The notes under the pieces: model-generated
Databases searched by the model: none
The model's input: only the letters and a program-made list of their open reading frames with translations
Told to the model about the DNA's origin: nothing
Source of the DNA: Vicia villosa
Taxonomy: Eukaryota > Streptophyta > Magnoliopsida > Fabales > Fabaceae
Assembly (NCBI RefSeq): GCF_029867415.1
Contig: NC_081183.1
Coordinates: 140,081,951 to 140,145,950 of the forward strand
Direction: 5' to 3'
Length of the DNA stretch: 64,000 nucleotides
Shown: positions 1 through 11,427 of the stretch, piece by piece
How positions within the stretch are numbered: position 1 is the stretch's first letter
Layout of the letters: each line of letters starts with the position of its first letter
Position numbers and translations under genes: made by a program

Positions 1-1116
1 CAAAATGTTGTAATATCAAAAGGAAGAAGTGATCGCCATCTCAAAAGTTCTCTTTGCTTGTGAAATATCATCATTATCAAAGGTGCAATTCCAGAAGTCT
101 CTTGGAACCTGAATGCATAAGTTGAATTAACTGAGTTGTAGGACTGGAGATCAGCACGAAGGGGGTGGGAACAATCAAATTTTGAGCCTTATATCCTTTG
201 TTTCTTAAACCGTGAACCTGGCCACGTTACAACCTTTAAAAGACCTAATTGAGCCAAGGTTTGTTTGAAAGCATACTACAACAAGGTTGCGTAAGCTGAC
301 TCCCATGAGATTTTCTAATCATTTGCTTTGATATCATATCTTTGCTTTATCTTTTCTTTTGAATGTCTTAACCTTTATGTTCTGACCTGTGATTCCATTT
401 GCTTTACCTCAATAACATCTTTCCAAAAAATGATTTTGATTTCAAATATATTCTTTGAGCATTGCATTAAAATTACCATTCTTGAATGAACATTTTATCT
501 ACAAGTAAGCACTCATCTTTCAGGAAGTTCAAACAGCCGAGAAACTTGATCAGTGATCCTATCAGGGACACGTTACTTCAAGATCCTGTTGTTCAGATGT
601 TCATTCAAGATTTGTTTATCAGAATACCATTTCAATACTTGTACTGGGGCAAGCCATCCCAACATGCATTTCAAGAACTGAAGCCATGATCAGTTAACTT
701 GAAACAATTAGTCAATCAGGGGCAATCTTCTTCAGCAATCCCCAAGCAGTTTTATCAGCCCTTCTCAAAGGATCACTAGTCTGATACAGTTACCGGTGTA
801 ATAGAAGTGTGTTTAAGCATCTTCTTCCCAAGCAGAATTGGCAGAGTTCCCGTGTTGAGGAATCGAGTTCCTATCGTGCCTCACAAAAGAGTCTCCCTCA
901 GTTGTAACAAACAATTGCATTGCATTAATCATATATCATGCATAGAAAAATTCAACATCATGCATTGAAACAAATTTCATACTCATTTGCATTTTTCGAG
1001 GTTCTGTTGCTATCAACATCTTCACCTTGAGATCAAAATCCAACTTACTTGGCACCTATCCAAAACAGATACTTGTTTGTCTTGTCCGTCTAGTGTTATT
1101 CCTAGATGTATCTTTT

Positions 1117-1920
1117 CTTCTTTTAGTGTCATTCCTGAAAGATTTACACCATGCTTTATCTTGGCCCCCTTCAATCATGTTTTATCTTGATTGTCTCTGA
1201 TCATGCTTTATCCTGATCACTTACACCATGTTTTATCTTGTTTCCCTTCAATCATGTTTTATCTTGATTGTCTCTGATCATGCTTTATCCTGATCACTTA
1301 CACCATGTTTTATCTTGTTTCCCTTCAATCATGTTTTATCTTGATTGTCTCTGATCATGCTTTATCCTGATCACTTACACCATGTTTTATCTTGTTTCCC
1401 TTCAATCATGTTTTATCTTGATTGTCTCTAATCATGCTTTATCCTGATCACTTTCGACCGTGTTTTTTCTTGGTTACCTTCAATCATGTTTTATCTTGAT
1501 TGTCATTTGATGTTGCTTCGTCCATGCTTTATCTTGAACGTCTCTGATACATTCTTCCCAAAGTTCAAATCATGCTTTACCTTGATTGACCTTGGTGTTA
1601 CCTAATCATGTTTTACCTTGATTGTCATTTGGTATTTTTCAATCATGTTTTACCTTGATTGTCATTTGATGTTATCCAATCATGTTTTACCTTGATTATC
1701 CCTTAATGACATCCAATCATGTTTTACCTTGATGGACCTGTGATGATTATCCAATCATGTTTTACCTTGATTGTCCTTTGACGATATCCAATCATGTTTT
1801 ACCTTGGTTGTCATTTGATGTTGTCCAATCATGTTTTACCTTGATATTCATTTTGATGTAGCCACATTCATGTAGGCCTCAGATATTCTCTTCTCGAAGT
1901 TCAATCATGTTTTATCTTGA
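1117..1920 (+). repeat. 77-bp tandem repeat followed by a degenerate short-unit array
   Basis: From about 1140 to 1440 a 77-bp unit repeats about three times with very few changes; the landmark TCTCTGATCA recurs at 1194, 1271 and 1348. Each unit itself contains smaller modules of the type AATCATGTTTTATCTTGATT. From about 1480 to 1920 the same small module continues in diverged form (CAATCATGTTTTACCTTGATT) with variable spacers. It lies in the presumed 3' UTR of the Ogre-type element. Confidence 0.8.
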
Positions 1921-2162
1921 AAGCTTCTGTCGAGAGTTTCTTTCTTTTGTGAAGTCCGATTCTATTCCTAGATGACGTATACCTTTTCCCTCAGTGGAAT
2001 CCTTTCTTATCTCCCCAGTGGTGTTATACTCCTCTCTATTCCATAATCATACTTGATGCATCCATTAGCATCGCATTATAACTTAGGTTCAAAAATTGTG
2101 TGTTTTATATTTAAGTCTCTTCAATTACGTCGAGCTGAGGATTTTAACCCTCACATCTCCGG

Positions 2163-2188
2163 AAAGAAGAAACTTAAATAGGGGCATC
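2163..2188 (+). other. Polypurine tract of the Ogre-type element
   Basis: A purine-rich run (AAGAAGAAACTTAAATAGGGG then CATC) directly precedes the LTR start TGTCATACCCC at 2189. Position and composition fit the plus-strand primer site for reverse transcription and orient the element on the + strand. Confidence 0.6.
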
Positions 2189-2449
2189 TGTCATACCCCA
2201 ATTTTTGACCCTAAGATCACACATCATTTTCATTCAATCGTCAATCAAGAGCACCATTGTGAAGCTTTATCTTTGATACTGTGATTATCTCTGAGGGGAA
2301 TTATCGAGCATTTATAGCCTTTTATTTGTTTATACTAACCAAAAATCAAAAAAATATATGTTTTGTCTCTTTTGTTTATATTTTACAGGTGAAAGATCGG
2401 GCAAAAATCAAAACAGTGCAAGAAAACAGATTTTGAAAATTTGAAGGTG

Positions 2450-3321
2450 GAAATCGATTTACCCCTGTGGGAAATCGATTTCCTGTGCGCAAAATTCAAA
2501 AAAATATAAGGAGGGAAGCTTGACATCATTTTGGCACCTTTTTATTTGATCATTTTATCAATTTTCCACCTCATCAAAATTAACTCATTCATTAAACCCA
2601 CTTTAACCTCATTTTACCATTTTTACCATTTAATTGCCACTTTAATCACCAATTAAACACAAGTTAATCACCAAACACAAAAAGACCAATTTGCCACTAC
2701 TCTTGCTCCAATTCTATAAATAGAGCCCTCTACTCTCTCATTTCTCAAGCTTTTGATAGCCAAAAAAGTTCTTGCAAATTCACTTCTCAAGCTTTGAGAG
2801 CCAAAAAACCCCTTGCAATTTCTCTCCTCATCCCTACCAAATTCACCAAAGCTCTTTGTTCTTTCATAAAGTTTGTGAGTCACACCTTGAACCTCACAAA
2901 CTATGAGCTAAACCACCATCCATTTCACTCTTTTTTCTTCAATTGTTGAGAGATCAAGATTTGTGTTGGTGATTCTTGAAGTAGATCTAAGTTTTGTTCA
3001 AGATTTGGTAATTTTCTTCATCTTTATTCATCCATCATAATGTGATTCTTTGTTGCTTGTGTTCAATGCATCTTTGATGCTATATTGGTGCTATTTGATG
3101 GTGATTTGATGGAAAATTCGTGCTCCAATTGATATGTGATCATAAGGTGTTTGTATGTTTGCTTAAGTCAAGTTTTATGCCTTTAAATGTTGTTTTTGCT
3201 GAAATTTGCACTGGTCAAATCGATTTCCTTAAGGCTCAAATCGATTTCATGCTGTACGTAACTTGTTTTTTTTTGAAAACTGCCTTATGGAAATCGATTT
3301 CCCTCTGCATGAAATCGATTT
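2450..3321. repeat. Three pairs of AAATCGATTT palindromes in the Ogre-type LTR
   Basis: The motif AAATCGATTT (often GGAAATCGATTTCC) occurs as pairs beginning 2451/2472, 3217/3238 and 3291/3312. In all three pairs the two motifs start exactly 21 bp apart, while the spacer sequence between them differs. One pair lies upstream and two pairs downstream of the TATA-like box. Confidence 0.9.
2714..2726 (+). promoter_or_regulatory. TATA-like box of the Ogre-type LTR
   Basis: TCTATAAATAGAG, followed by a pyrimidine-rich stretch that could hold a transcription start, about 525 bp into the LTR. This is the best TATA match in the LTR; function is inferred from position. Confidence 0.45.
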
Positions 3322-3370
3322 CCTGCTGGCAGAATGTGTTTTTTTGCCTTTTTTATGCTTGTTTTGGCTT

Positions 3371-3613
3371 CCTACTTCCTCCACTTCATTAATATCATTG
3401 GATCTAGGATGTTGATAGGTTTGAAATGACCTAATCTATAATATTAGATGAATGATATTAATGATAGTGTGAGTTGATTACCTTTTGTGAATTTTATCCT
3501 ACTTCCTCCACTTCATTAATATCATTGGATCTAGGATGTTGATAGGTTTGAAAGAACCAAATCCATAATATTAGATGAATGATATTAATGATAGTGTGAG
3601 TTGATTATCTTTA
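3371..3613. repeat. Direct duplication with 127-bp period inside the Ogre-type LTR
   Basis: A block beginning CCTACTTCCTCCACTTC at 3371 is repeated at 3498, including the distinctive phrase about ATATCATTGGATCTAGGATG. The two copies differ at a few bases only. Confidence 0.85.
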
Positions 3614-5455
3614 TGCATTTTATCTTCTCCTTCTCCTTTTTTTCTTTTGATCGATGAAAGTCTTAATACTTTGAGAATTCTTATGGATTCTTAGTAAAGA
3701 CTAGATCGTTACCTATTTTCTTTTCGTGCGGTATTGCTTTCGGAAGGCGATCTACATATCGTTCTTCTCGCATGCATTAGCACATAAAGTTTTGACCGGC
3801 CTCGTTGTAGGGTGATTTCTACATAAATCACTTGGCGATCTGCTTAACATAGCGCAATATTTCGTGTCCCGAATAAAAAAAGATTAAACATGGAAGAGAA
3901 TTGTATGCGATTGATTTAAGACTTGTGGAGGTTTTTATCGTGTAGTCGCTATGATTCTATCAAGCTTCTGATAAACCCCATTGAATTTAAATCCGAGTAC
4001 ATCATTCACTCACCATAGATCTTCCTACTAACTTTGATAACATACTTGACAAGTTTCAAGATGGTTATCTTTAACCTTTAACAACTAACTTTAATTTCCG
4101 CACCTTTACTATACCGCTCTTTATATTTCTCGCTTTATCGCTTTATTTTATCATTTCATCATATTTACTTTCCGCCATTTTTTCTTTGTCCACTTGGACA
4201 TATGTTTATGTTTCCGTTATTTTTTCTTTTGTCCACTTGGACCATACTCTACTTTTTCGCTAAAACACTAATAAATAATCAAAAATCTAAAAAATACATA
4301 AGGTTCTCTTTGGACTATCGGTTACTATCCCTAGCACTTTGGAGATTCGGACTTATGGACCTAGTACCTTTGGACTCATTCTATTACTATCCTGTGATTG
4401 TTCTGTCTGTCTGGCATTGTTCTGTTGTATGTTTATGTGTGCAGGTATTTCCTTGAAAGCCCTTGATGGTTAATTCCAAGGCATTGATATAAGGATTTTA
4501 CCCGAAAACAGCCGTTACTCTGCCCGATTTTCGTCGGAATCTTAATGTGCTTAATGAAAAATGGTGCTAAGACAATAAGTTCATCTGGATCCCCAAGTGT
4601 TAATGTGTTGGTATTGATAAATCCAAAGGATGGGAAAACTACCTTGGCTCTTAATGTCAAGTGTTGGCTTCTTATTTGGTTAGACCGTTTCTTTCCTTAG
4701 CTTTTATTTTATGTACTAGGTTAGCCTCTTCATCTCCTCCCATTCTTAAATTTTCAAAATCTTCTCCCTTTTTCCAAAATATTCTTATGTTTGCAAACCT
4801 TTTCAAAACCTTTTTTCTTAAAAATATCTTTCGCCCTTAGTGGCTTTTCTTCAAAAGTTTAGACACCGTTAATTGTCGAAACGAGTGGTTATACCCCACG
4901 ATTTTGAAATTGATTGATAATAACGAGATCTTTTCCGCGTGAGAGAGCTAGTGGCATACTCGTTGATTTTATCCGAGTTGGAGCCCTTCTTTCATTTGCG
5001 ATGCAAAGAACTTGTTTGTTCTCATGCTCAAGATCAATGGCTGAGTATTTCTCTCTAACGACAACAAAGTGTTTATTCGTTTTTAAAACGTTTTTCCTTT
5101 AAAGCGGAACTACATTAGCTCTGACTTCTCCATTGCACCGAGGAGGTATGTAGGCCCAAGGCTTAACGTCTTGCCGAGCTTATTTTAAAAATAAAACAAA
5201 CTCTTTTTTTAGCACACACACACAGATTTTCAAAAAGGTTCCCGTGGAGTACCACGGATATGAGGGGTGCTTTAAACCTTCCCCTCATATAATCAACACC
5301 CGTACCTGAGATCTCTTTCTTGTTTTAAAAACAAAACTTTGGGTTTTACGTTCTTTTCCCTTTTCCTTTGAAAAAATAAAGCGCGGTGGCAATTTCAAAC
5401 GAAATATTGATTCGAGTCAATCCCATGGCTTCGATATCAGATTTTCCCCGCTACA

Positions 5456-6236
5456 AAAAGGAACGTTGGAAGCTATTAAAGGCAACGTCAGTAGACACAG
5501 CGTGAACAAGGCTCGAGGTAGTTGACAAAAGCATGAAACATTAAATGCAATGCTGTACGGAATACGCAAAGCATTAAATGCTCCCAACGGTCATCTTCTC
5601 AAGTGCCTATAAATATGAAGTTCTGATGAGAAGCAAGGTTACCAATTCTTAACGAACTTATTCTGAAAAACTTGCTAAAACGCTGTTCAACTCAAAGCTC
5701 AGAAACTTCATCTTCATTAAAGCTCACTACATTGCTATTGTAATATATTAGTGAGATTAAGCTTAAACGTTAAGAGAAATATCACTGTTGTGATTATAGC
5801 TTTTCAGAAGCAATTGTAATACTCTTAGAATTGATTACATTAATTTGTAAGTAACTAGAGTGATCAAGTGTTGATCAGGATACTCTAGGAAGTCTTAGCT
5901 TGTGTCTAAGCAGTTGTAATTAGAGTGATCACGTGGTGGTCAGGATACTCTAAGAAAGTCTTATCTTGTGTCTAAGCATTTGTTCCTAGAGTGATCAGGT
6001 TGTGATCAGGATACTCTAGAAGACTTAGTCGTGGGCTAAGTGGAAAACCATTGTAATCTGTTGCGATTAGTGGATTAAATCCTCAGGTGAGGTAAATCAC
6101 TCCGTGGGGGTGGACTGGAGTAGTTTAGTTAACAACGAACCAGGATAAAAATAACTGTGCAAATTGTTTTTATCGTTCAAGTTTTTAGACTACACTTATT
6201 CAAACCCCCCCTTTCTAAGTGTTTTTCTATCCTTCA
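5456..6236 (+). mobile_element. Truncated Ty1/copia (Sirevirus-like) 5' LTR
   Basis: The right end is defined by a PBS-like sequence at 6239, so the LTR ends about CTATCCTTCA (6236). A TATA box (TATAAATA, 5608-5615) and a poly-C stretch near the 3' end (about 6205) are typical of Sirevirus-type LTRs. The left end is missing, apparently cut by the Ogre-type element ending at 5455. Three diverged tandem units of about 65 bp occupy 5857-6045. Confidence 0.6.
5857..6045. repeat. Triple CTAGAGTGATCA...GGATACTCTAG module
   Basis: Three diverged units start about 5857, 5921 and 5986. Each has an outer inverted pair (CTAGAGT...ACTCTAG) enclosing one or two TGATCA-like palindromes and is followed by a 'gtctaagca' phrase. 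They lie in the R/U5 part of the truncated copia LTR. Confidence 0.7.
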
Positions 6237-6238
6237 AT

Positions 6239-6250
6239 TGGCATCAGAGC
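6239..6250 (+). other. Primer binding site, copia type
   Basis: TGGCATCAGAGC two bases after the LTR end, one mismatch from the plant initiator-Met tRNA complement TGGTATCAGAGC. It sets the orientation of the element as + strand. Confidence 0.75.
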
Positions 6251-6322
6251 GCCGGTTCTAAGGTGCAAGCACTTAACCGTGTTTAGAAAAGATTCAGGAA
6301 GAGAAAAACGCTTCAGTAAAAG

Positions 6323-6534
6323 ATGGCTGGTGAAATTCCAACAGATCCACCTGCATCTACATCTGGCTCTGCTGAGCAATACAATGGTAACAATGGTTAT
6401 ACTAGACCACTAGTATTTGATGGTGAAAACTTTGAATAATGGAAAGATAAACTGGAAAGTTACTTTCTTGGTCTAGATGGTGAACTATGGGATCTTCTCA
6501 TGGATGGTTATAAACATCCAGTGAAAGCTAGTGG
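6323..6534 (+). pseudogene. Copia gag N-terminal stub, broken
   Basis: An ATG at 6323 opens a frame typical of Sirevirus-like Gag starts: residues of the type 'PLVFDGENFE.WKDKLESYFLGLDGELWDLL'. An in-frame TAA at 6437-6439 replaces the expected Trp codon before 'WKDK', so the protein is broken after 38 codons. Homology stops near 6534, where unrelated LTR-like sequence begins, so the element is truncated as well. Recognition is from the conserved Gag N-terminal pattern (GxNYxxWKxxM-like). Confidence 0.65.
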
Positions 6535-6900
6535 CTTAAGGCTTACAATGGGCAATAAACATAGGTGGATACCATCGAGTACGATGGGCGTGAGGGGTGC
6601 TAGTACCTTCCCCTTGCGTAATCGACTCCCGTACCCTATCTCTGGTTGAAAGACCTCGTTTTTATTCACCTTAGGTTTTCTGATATTCCTTTCCCTCTTT
6701 GGGATAAATATATTGGTGGCGACTCTGCTCATTTTCGCGAGCGTGCGATAACCCCCCGAGCCCGTTTCTTCTAAAAAAGGTCTTTTTCTGTTCTTTTTAC
6801 CTTTCCTGAAATTGGACAAAATAAAAGTCGGTGGCAACTCATGCTTACCGCAACATTTTGCTTGCGAAAAATAAAAGTCAGTTCTCCCATCGTGTTACAC
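6535..6900 (+). mobile_element. Fragment resembling the 3' end of a Ty3/gypsy LTR
   Basis: The phrases GGTGGCGACTCTGCTC and TCGGTGGCAACTC, preceded by a 'ggggtgctagtaccttcccc' stretch, resemble the 3' parts of legume Tat/Athila-type LTRs and parallel the corresponding part of the Ogre-type LTR at 5250-5400. No PBS or coding region follows. The minus-strand open frame here (6508-6837) shows no domain and is not called a gene. Confidence 0.45.
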
Positions 6901-8200
6901 TGTTACAATATCGCAGTAACTCCTGCTACAAACAAGGTCTTCAATATCCTAGTTTTCGAATAAATCTCCATATTTAGAAACTATATAATCTCCAAATATT
7001 CTAATTGATTCTTCAGACCTTTTAAACATATAACGCCTTATATGATTTGCATAATATTAAGTGAATATTCTGCATCTATTAAATTGAAACTGAATCTCAT
7101 TAATCCAGCTCAGCATGCGTGATGTCTACAGCTATTCCATAGGACATGTTATTCCAGAACATGTTCCAACATCTCATAGGACATCTTCTTGTTGTACCTG
7201 TTGTGATTTGTACCTGTTTTTTATTAGCAAGTTTTACATCCTATGATACATGTTGTTGTTGTTGTTGTTATTTATTTTTACAAAAATTAAGCCAACCCTA
7301 GAAACAGAGAACTTACACAGTGGATTTCTGATCTAAACCATCGGAACTCTTACTACCCTTTTACCCAGGTTAACATCTACTTAAAAGTTTGTCAAGGTAT
7401 CTCACATCTATTTCCCACGAACGAGTACCAACTAAATACCTTACGATCATTTCATTGAGGCCAAATATTTAGTATCACATGCTCATTCGCGTCGTAATTT
7501 AATATACCGATTCCATCATAATCCATTTATGGATAATGGGGTAGTCACATACCAAGCCGATAGAGATACAATGATTATACATAAACTCGACTCAGACATT
7601 TACGTATTGTGACTCACTCAGACTCTATCAGAATAAGAAAAGTATCCACAACCGTATAACTCATATATCACTCACATGGTATTGACCATCCAGGCCCCTC
7701 CCATAAACATATAATTGGGATCCAGTCTATCATACTATCAATCCATAATAGCTAAGTTATGCATAGTCCTCTACATCTGTAAATATGTTAGGAGTGTAAC
7801 TATCCCATGTAGCTCGTAGGTCATGGGCGACACGGGTAACACTTGTTTGACAAGCATGACGTGAGGAACATCAACCATCATACTCTATCTCATGAGAACT
7901 GCAATTGGTGTTTCACGAGCATACAAGCAAAATTATATGTAGAGAATAGGATCATCATAAATCACACATCTGAGTGAAGGGATAACTCACATATGTTGTG
8001 CCCAATAGAGATACTATGGCGCTATATAAGTTTGTTAACACTCACATGGGGACCCAAATCTATCACATGAGTTCTCATGAATTTGCATACAAGTTTTCCA
8101 TTAACTATAATTTTCTCCCATAAAGATTGTGGCTCTTTTATTATCCCCTTTAGGTTCGTACACCATTTTCTAATAAGAGTTTCGAAGCACGGAATGAATC
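6901..8200. other. Unassigned repetitive region, no gene recognised
   Basis: AT-rich sequence without a sustained open frame in any direction that I can match. On the minus strand it lies just 3' of a PBS-like site (8201-8215) and so may be the leader or internal region of the minus-strand element whose LTR is called at 8219-9616. A (TTG)n-like microsatellite is at about 7253-7269. Confidence 0.3.
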
Positions 8201-8215
8201 GGGCTCTTGATGCCA
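8201..8215 (-). other. Primer binding site, minus strand
   Basis: On the minus strand the sequence reads TGGCATCAAGAGCCC, a plausible variant of the tRNA-iMet complement used by plant copia elements. It sits at the edge of the putative LTR at 8219-9616. Confidence 0.5.
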
Positions 8216-8218
8216 CTT

Positions 8219-9616
8219 TTTAGACGAAGACAACGTATCTAGAGGGTGTGAATAGATCACCAAGCCAAAAAATCCAAATAAAATTAGGTTTTGAAAGTTA
8301 ATAGAAAATAGTGCTAGCAGAAGGTTTTTCTATAGATCGATTAAGTCGTCTATACGAACCAAGTTATTGGAACTCTGATATGCAAAATCTATATGGAATT
8401 AACAACACAATAAAATGAATTAATTGACTTGAATCAAGAAAAACAATATTATTCATTGATACCAAGTTATTTGCAAGGCTATTTCCAATGATAACAAGTG
8501 AAAATGTTGAGCTACGCAATTAATTAAACACTTGGTGTGCTAATGAATTTTTAGAATTTTTCCTTTGAGTTGTGTTGATATGAAAACCACTTATAATCAA
8601 AGTGATTATAAACTAATCAACACACCACTTTAAACAAAAACAATTGCAGAAAAATTCTTACGAGTCGATCGATCAAACAATGCTATTCGACTAATTACGT
8701 AATGAAAATAAAGCAATTAAAGCGATAAGTGAGAGATCGACACAAGGATTTGTTTAGATATTTCCCCACATAGTCCTTGCATGTGGGTACGTCCGCTCCT
8801 AATTCCAATTTTGGAATTATGAAATTTCTTAATATGCAAAAAGTTGATTACAAGAGAAGTGTTCAAGAGCAACCCTACAAACCCAATCGTGTGATATTGA
8901 TTCAACCCCTTCTCTTCTTTTTATCTTGAGCAAGACCAAGACACAATAGCTACCAATTAATTATTCAACTATTGCTACTCATTTGCATTTTATATCTCCA
9001 AAGCTTTCGTGCACGATCTATTGCACCTATTGTAACACAAGTTTTCAATTTGATTATTCGTTCTCTCGCTACTTCCTTTGCATTCTTAATCTCCAAAGAC
9101 TTTTCACTTGTCCGCAATCCTCTCTTGAAAGACTTGCACAAAAACCCCCAAATATACCAAAGATCTTAGAGGACAAACCCGCAGTTTTTCCGGATGAAAC
9201 CCCCTGCAAATCTCAACCCAATATTCTCGGCTACATGAACCTAATTGGATGTTATCAAACCTCGTCTTGATAGCACCCCAACAAAAGATGATTATGTGAG
9301 ATTTTTCAGCGTGTAGGCATATGTTGGAGGCTGAAGGTGAAGAGAAAATGCAGTATGTGTTTATAGTTTCATCAAGTTGGAATGATGCATGAATGAAGTA
9401 TTTATAGTTGTGGAAGTTTGGTGGCAAAAGGAAAAAATTCGAAATTAAAAGAAATTTAAGAAAATGACACATGAAATAGTATGTGTTAGCGTATAGGTTG
9501 AATGTGCTGACACATAGTATTAAAAATAACACCATGTGCCGGCCTAAATATCGTATGTGTCGGAACATAAGAATAATTCTTTCAGTATGTGTTGGCATGT
9601 AATTGTATATGTGTCA
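8219..9616 (-). mobile_element. Putative minus-strand LTR (about 1.4 kb)
   Basis: The left boundary is set by the PBS at 8201-8215. The right boundary is proposed at GTGTCA (9616), i.e. minus-strand start TGACACATATAC, where copia A coding similarity ends. A cluster of short 'tatgtgt(c/t)(g/a)gcat' motifs lies at 9478-9616. No second LTR is available for confirmation, so the right end is uncertain. Open frames here (for example 9104-9598 minus) show no domain. Confidence 0.4.
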
Positions 9617-10015
9617 TAAAGCCTCTACTACTCTTGTAGAATTTTATGCCAAGGAAATATGAAATATCGCCTATAAAACATTTTGAATTCCTTTCTAAGA
9701 TCACCTTTGAAGTCTTTGATCTCTTTCTTGCAGCTACCTGTTATCAACAAGTCATCGACATAGAGACATAGTATAATCAATTCACTTGTGCTTCTTCTTA
9801 CATAAACTCCATGCTCAATTGTGGAGTTCACAATTTCTTTCTCCCTTAGGAAACCTTCGATCTTCTTATTCCAAGTTCTTGGAGCTTGCTTGAGTCCATA
9901 AAGAGCTTTATGCAGCCTGTATACCTTTCTCTCTTCGCCATGTTTCACAAACCCAACTGGTTGTGCAACATAGACTTCTTCGTCTAAGGGTCCATTGAGG
10001 AATGCACATTTAACA
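9617..10015 (-). pseudogene. Copia A reverse transcriptase, C-terminal half (split by hAT insertion)
   Basis: Minus-strand frame with classic Ty1/copia RT motifs: '[14 protein letters not shown]', 'QPVGF', '[15 protein letters not shown]' and the catalytic box [12 protein letters not shown]. It continues the reverse transcriptase whose N-terminal part lies at 19544-19817. The join is exact: the frame runs '...CQMDVK' on one side and 'KCAFLNG...' on the other, across the 8-bp target duplication of the hAT element. Downstream of the YVDD box the frame is damaged ('KMFYRRYF'), and no RNase H follows because another LTR begins about 9616. Confidence 0.85.
10008..10015. repeat. hAT target-site duplication, left copy
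   Basis: ATTTAACA, identical to 19544-19551. The 8-bp length is diagnostic of hAT-superfamily transposition. Confidence 0.9.
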
Positions 10016-10035
10016 AAGGGATGTCAGTTTGGACA

Positions 10036-10040
10036 TGTTA
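10036..10040. repeat. Target-site duplication of the nested gag-only element, left copy
   Basis: TGTTA, identical to 15281-15285. Confidence 0.9.
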
Positions 10041-11401
10041 TGTAAGTTTAAAAGTGCGCCTAAGAGGGGGGGTGAATTAGGTTTTCAAAGATTTATCCGG
10101 TTTTTAGGATACTTGTACTTATTTTTCTGGTTAAGTGTTTGAAGGTTTTTGAATGGTTCTTTTCTTTTCTTGATAATGGTGATAGAGCGGTAAATTGCGG
10201 AAAAGTAAAGAACACAACGATATATACTGGTTCCCCTCACAATCCGAGAGTACTCCAGTCCCCTTTCAAACACGAAAGAGATTTTACTATTGTTAGATCT
10301 TTGTACAAGCCTATACCAAGACTCCTCCTACAATCTTCTAACAAAACCACCAAGAACAACCCTCTTGGGTTTCAATAAGTCCTTAAGAGAACACCCTCCC
10401 TAAGGATACCTCTTGTTTCCAAAACTATGGACAACAAGGTTACACCTACCAAGAACAATCCTCTTGGATTTATAAACTTGATTATGAGAACAATCCTCTC
10501 ACTAATCAACAACCCTTACTTCCAACAATCTTGGATAGCAAGTCAATAATAACAAAGAATATTTGAGTAATAAATTTGATGAACATATATCAATCTATAA
10601 GATTGATCTTCTCTTTCAAGCAAGACAATTTACAATGATCTAATAGTGCTCAAGTGTTTATATATGAATGAGAAACTTTTCTAACAATGTGTAGAAAAAG
10701 TTTCAATGAAAGTTTATGAATGATGAACACTTTGTTTGAAAATATTTGTGAGAATAAGGTTTGTAAATTGTAATGAAAGAGGTAAAAAGAAAATCTGAAA
10801 TGTATAGTATTTATATGTGACTATATGCCTCTTAGAATGGTTGCATATTGATAGAACAATGCAATGGTTCAAGGTTTGAAAGATGAATTCGTTTGGGACA
10901 GATTTAACATGAAAAGTTGTGATCCTTCAGCAGTAATCGGTTACCAGAAGTAGGGTAATCGGTTACCCAAATGCAACGTTCATATTTTTCAAATTTTCAA
11001 CACAGTAACCGGTTACTGAAACCTGGGTAACCGGTTACCCATACAAAAACCAGTGGGAATATTCTCAGTAACCGGTTACTGAAACCAGGGTAACCGGTTA
11101 CCTCAGCATAAAATGAGAAAATGCATGTTTTTCAAGGTTGGAAACTTATGCCATGCATATATAAGATTGGGCATGCATATGTATGAAATTTTATATGATT
11201 TTTTGAGCACTAAGGAACATCAATGTAAAAGGAATTAGCTTGTACCATTATGATATGAAGATCAATCAAACAAAGCTAATCTCCATAAAAGTTGCAATCT
11301 TGATCCATTTGTAATTTGATCTTTTTGCTCATCCTTTATTGATGTATACTCATGATAGTTGTCTTCATCAAAACATAGTATTGTAGAAGCTTGCTTTCAC
11401 A
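10041..11401 (-). mobile_element. 3' LTR of the gag-only element
   Basis: Minus-strand ends TGTGAAAGC...AACTTACA. The polypurine tract adjoins its 5' (right) end at 11402. It contains a TATA-like stretch (minus strand, about 10655-10670) and three pairs of AACCGGTT-type palindromes. Spurious open frames here (79 and 62 aa) recur identically in the other LTR. Confidence 0.9.
10933..11101. repeat. Three pairs of GTAAYCGGTTAC palindromes (3' LTR)
   Basis: Motifs at 10933/10955 (GTAATCGGTTAC), 11005/11027 and 11068/11090 (GTAACCGGTTAC, a perfect 12-bp palindrome). The two motifs of each pair start exactly 22 bp apart in all three pairs; pair-to-pair distance is 72 and 63 bp. Confidence 0.93.
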
Positions 11402-11418
11402 TTCTCCCCCTTTTTGAT
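11402..11418 (-). other. Polypurine tract of the gag-only element
   Basis: On the minus strand AAAAAGGGGGAGAA immediately precedes the LTR start TGTGAAAGC. A second, inverted copy of a very similar G-run lies in the 11561-11815 repeats. Confidence 0.8.
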
Positions 11419-11427
11419 GATGACAAC

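Larger units (their letters stand above)
1..2188 (+). mobile_element. Internal 3' region of an Ogre/Tat-type Ty3/gypsy retrotransposon (partial)
   Basis: This stretch lies directly upstream of a polypurine tract and a long LTR, so it is the 3' non-coding end of an element that begins outside the window. No convincing pol domain is readable, and the short open frames have no recognisable motif. The right half is filled with degenerate tandem repeats. Tat/Ogre elements of legumes are known for long 3' untranslated regions with variable tandem repeats, which fits. The assignment rests on the LTR start TGTCATACCCC, the LTR length and the repeat-rich 3' UTR; it is inference at clade level. Confidence 0.6.
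2189..5455 (+). mobile_element. 3' LTR of Ogre/Tat-type element (about 3.27 kb)
   Basis: The LTR starts TGTCATACCCC right after a polypurine tract and ends CCCCGCTACA at 5455, giving the usual TG...CA ends. Before the end, the phrases about a GCGCGGTGGC-type box and 'ggggtgctttaaacc' resemble the 3' parts of legume Ogre-like LTRs. A TATA-like box (CTATAAATAGAG, about 2715-2726) and paired ATCGAT palindromes lie in the first third. A 127-bp-period direct repeat lies at 3371-3613. The next bases belong to a truncated copia LTR, so this element probably inserted into it. The 5' LTR is outside the window, so age and TSD cannot be read. Confidence 0.7.

Noticed and set aside
1117..1920. Regularly repeated units that might suggest a CRISPR array
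   Set aside because: Units are contiguous tandem repeats without unique spacers, in a plant retroelement 3' UTR.
3120..3392. 90-aa plus-strand open frame
   Set aside because: Lies in the Ogre-type LTR across the ATCGAT motif pairs; no domain and no reason for translation.
6508..6837. 109-aa minus-strand open frame
   Set aside because: Covers an LTR-end fragment recognisable from its nucleotide sequence on the other strand; low-complexity Lys/Arg-rich translation without a motif.
10085..10378. Identical 62- and 79-aa open frames at 10085-10378 and 13964-14257
   Set aside because: They lie inside the two identical LTRs, overlap each other on opposite strands, and match no coding pattern.
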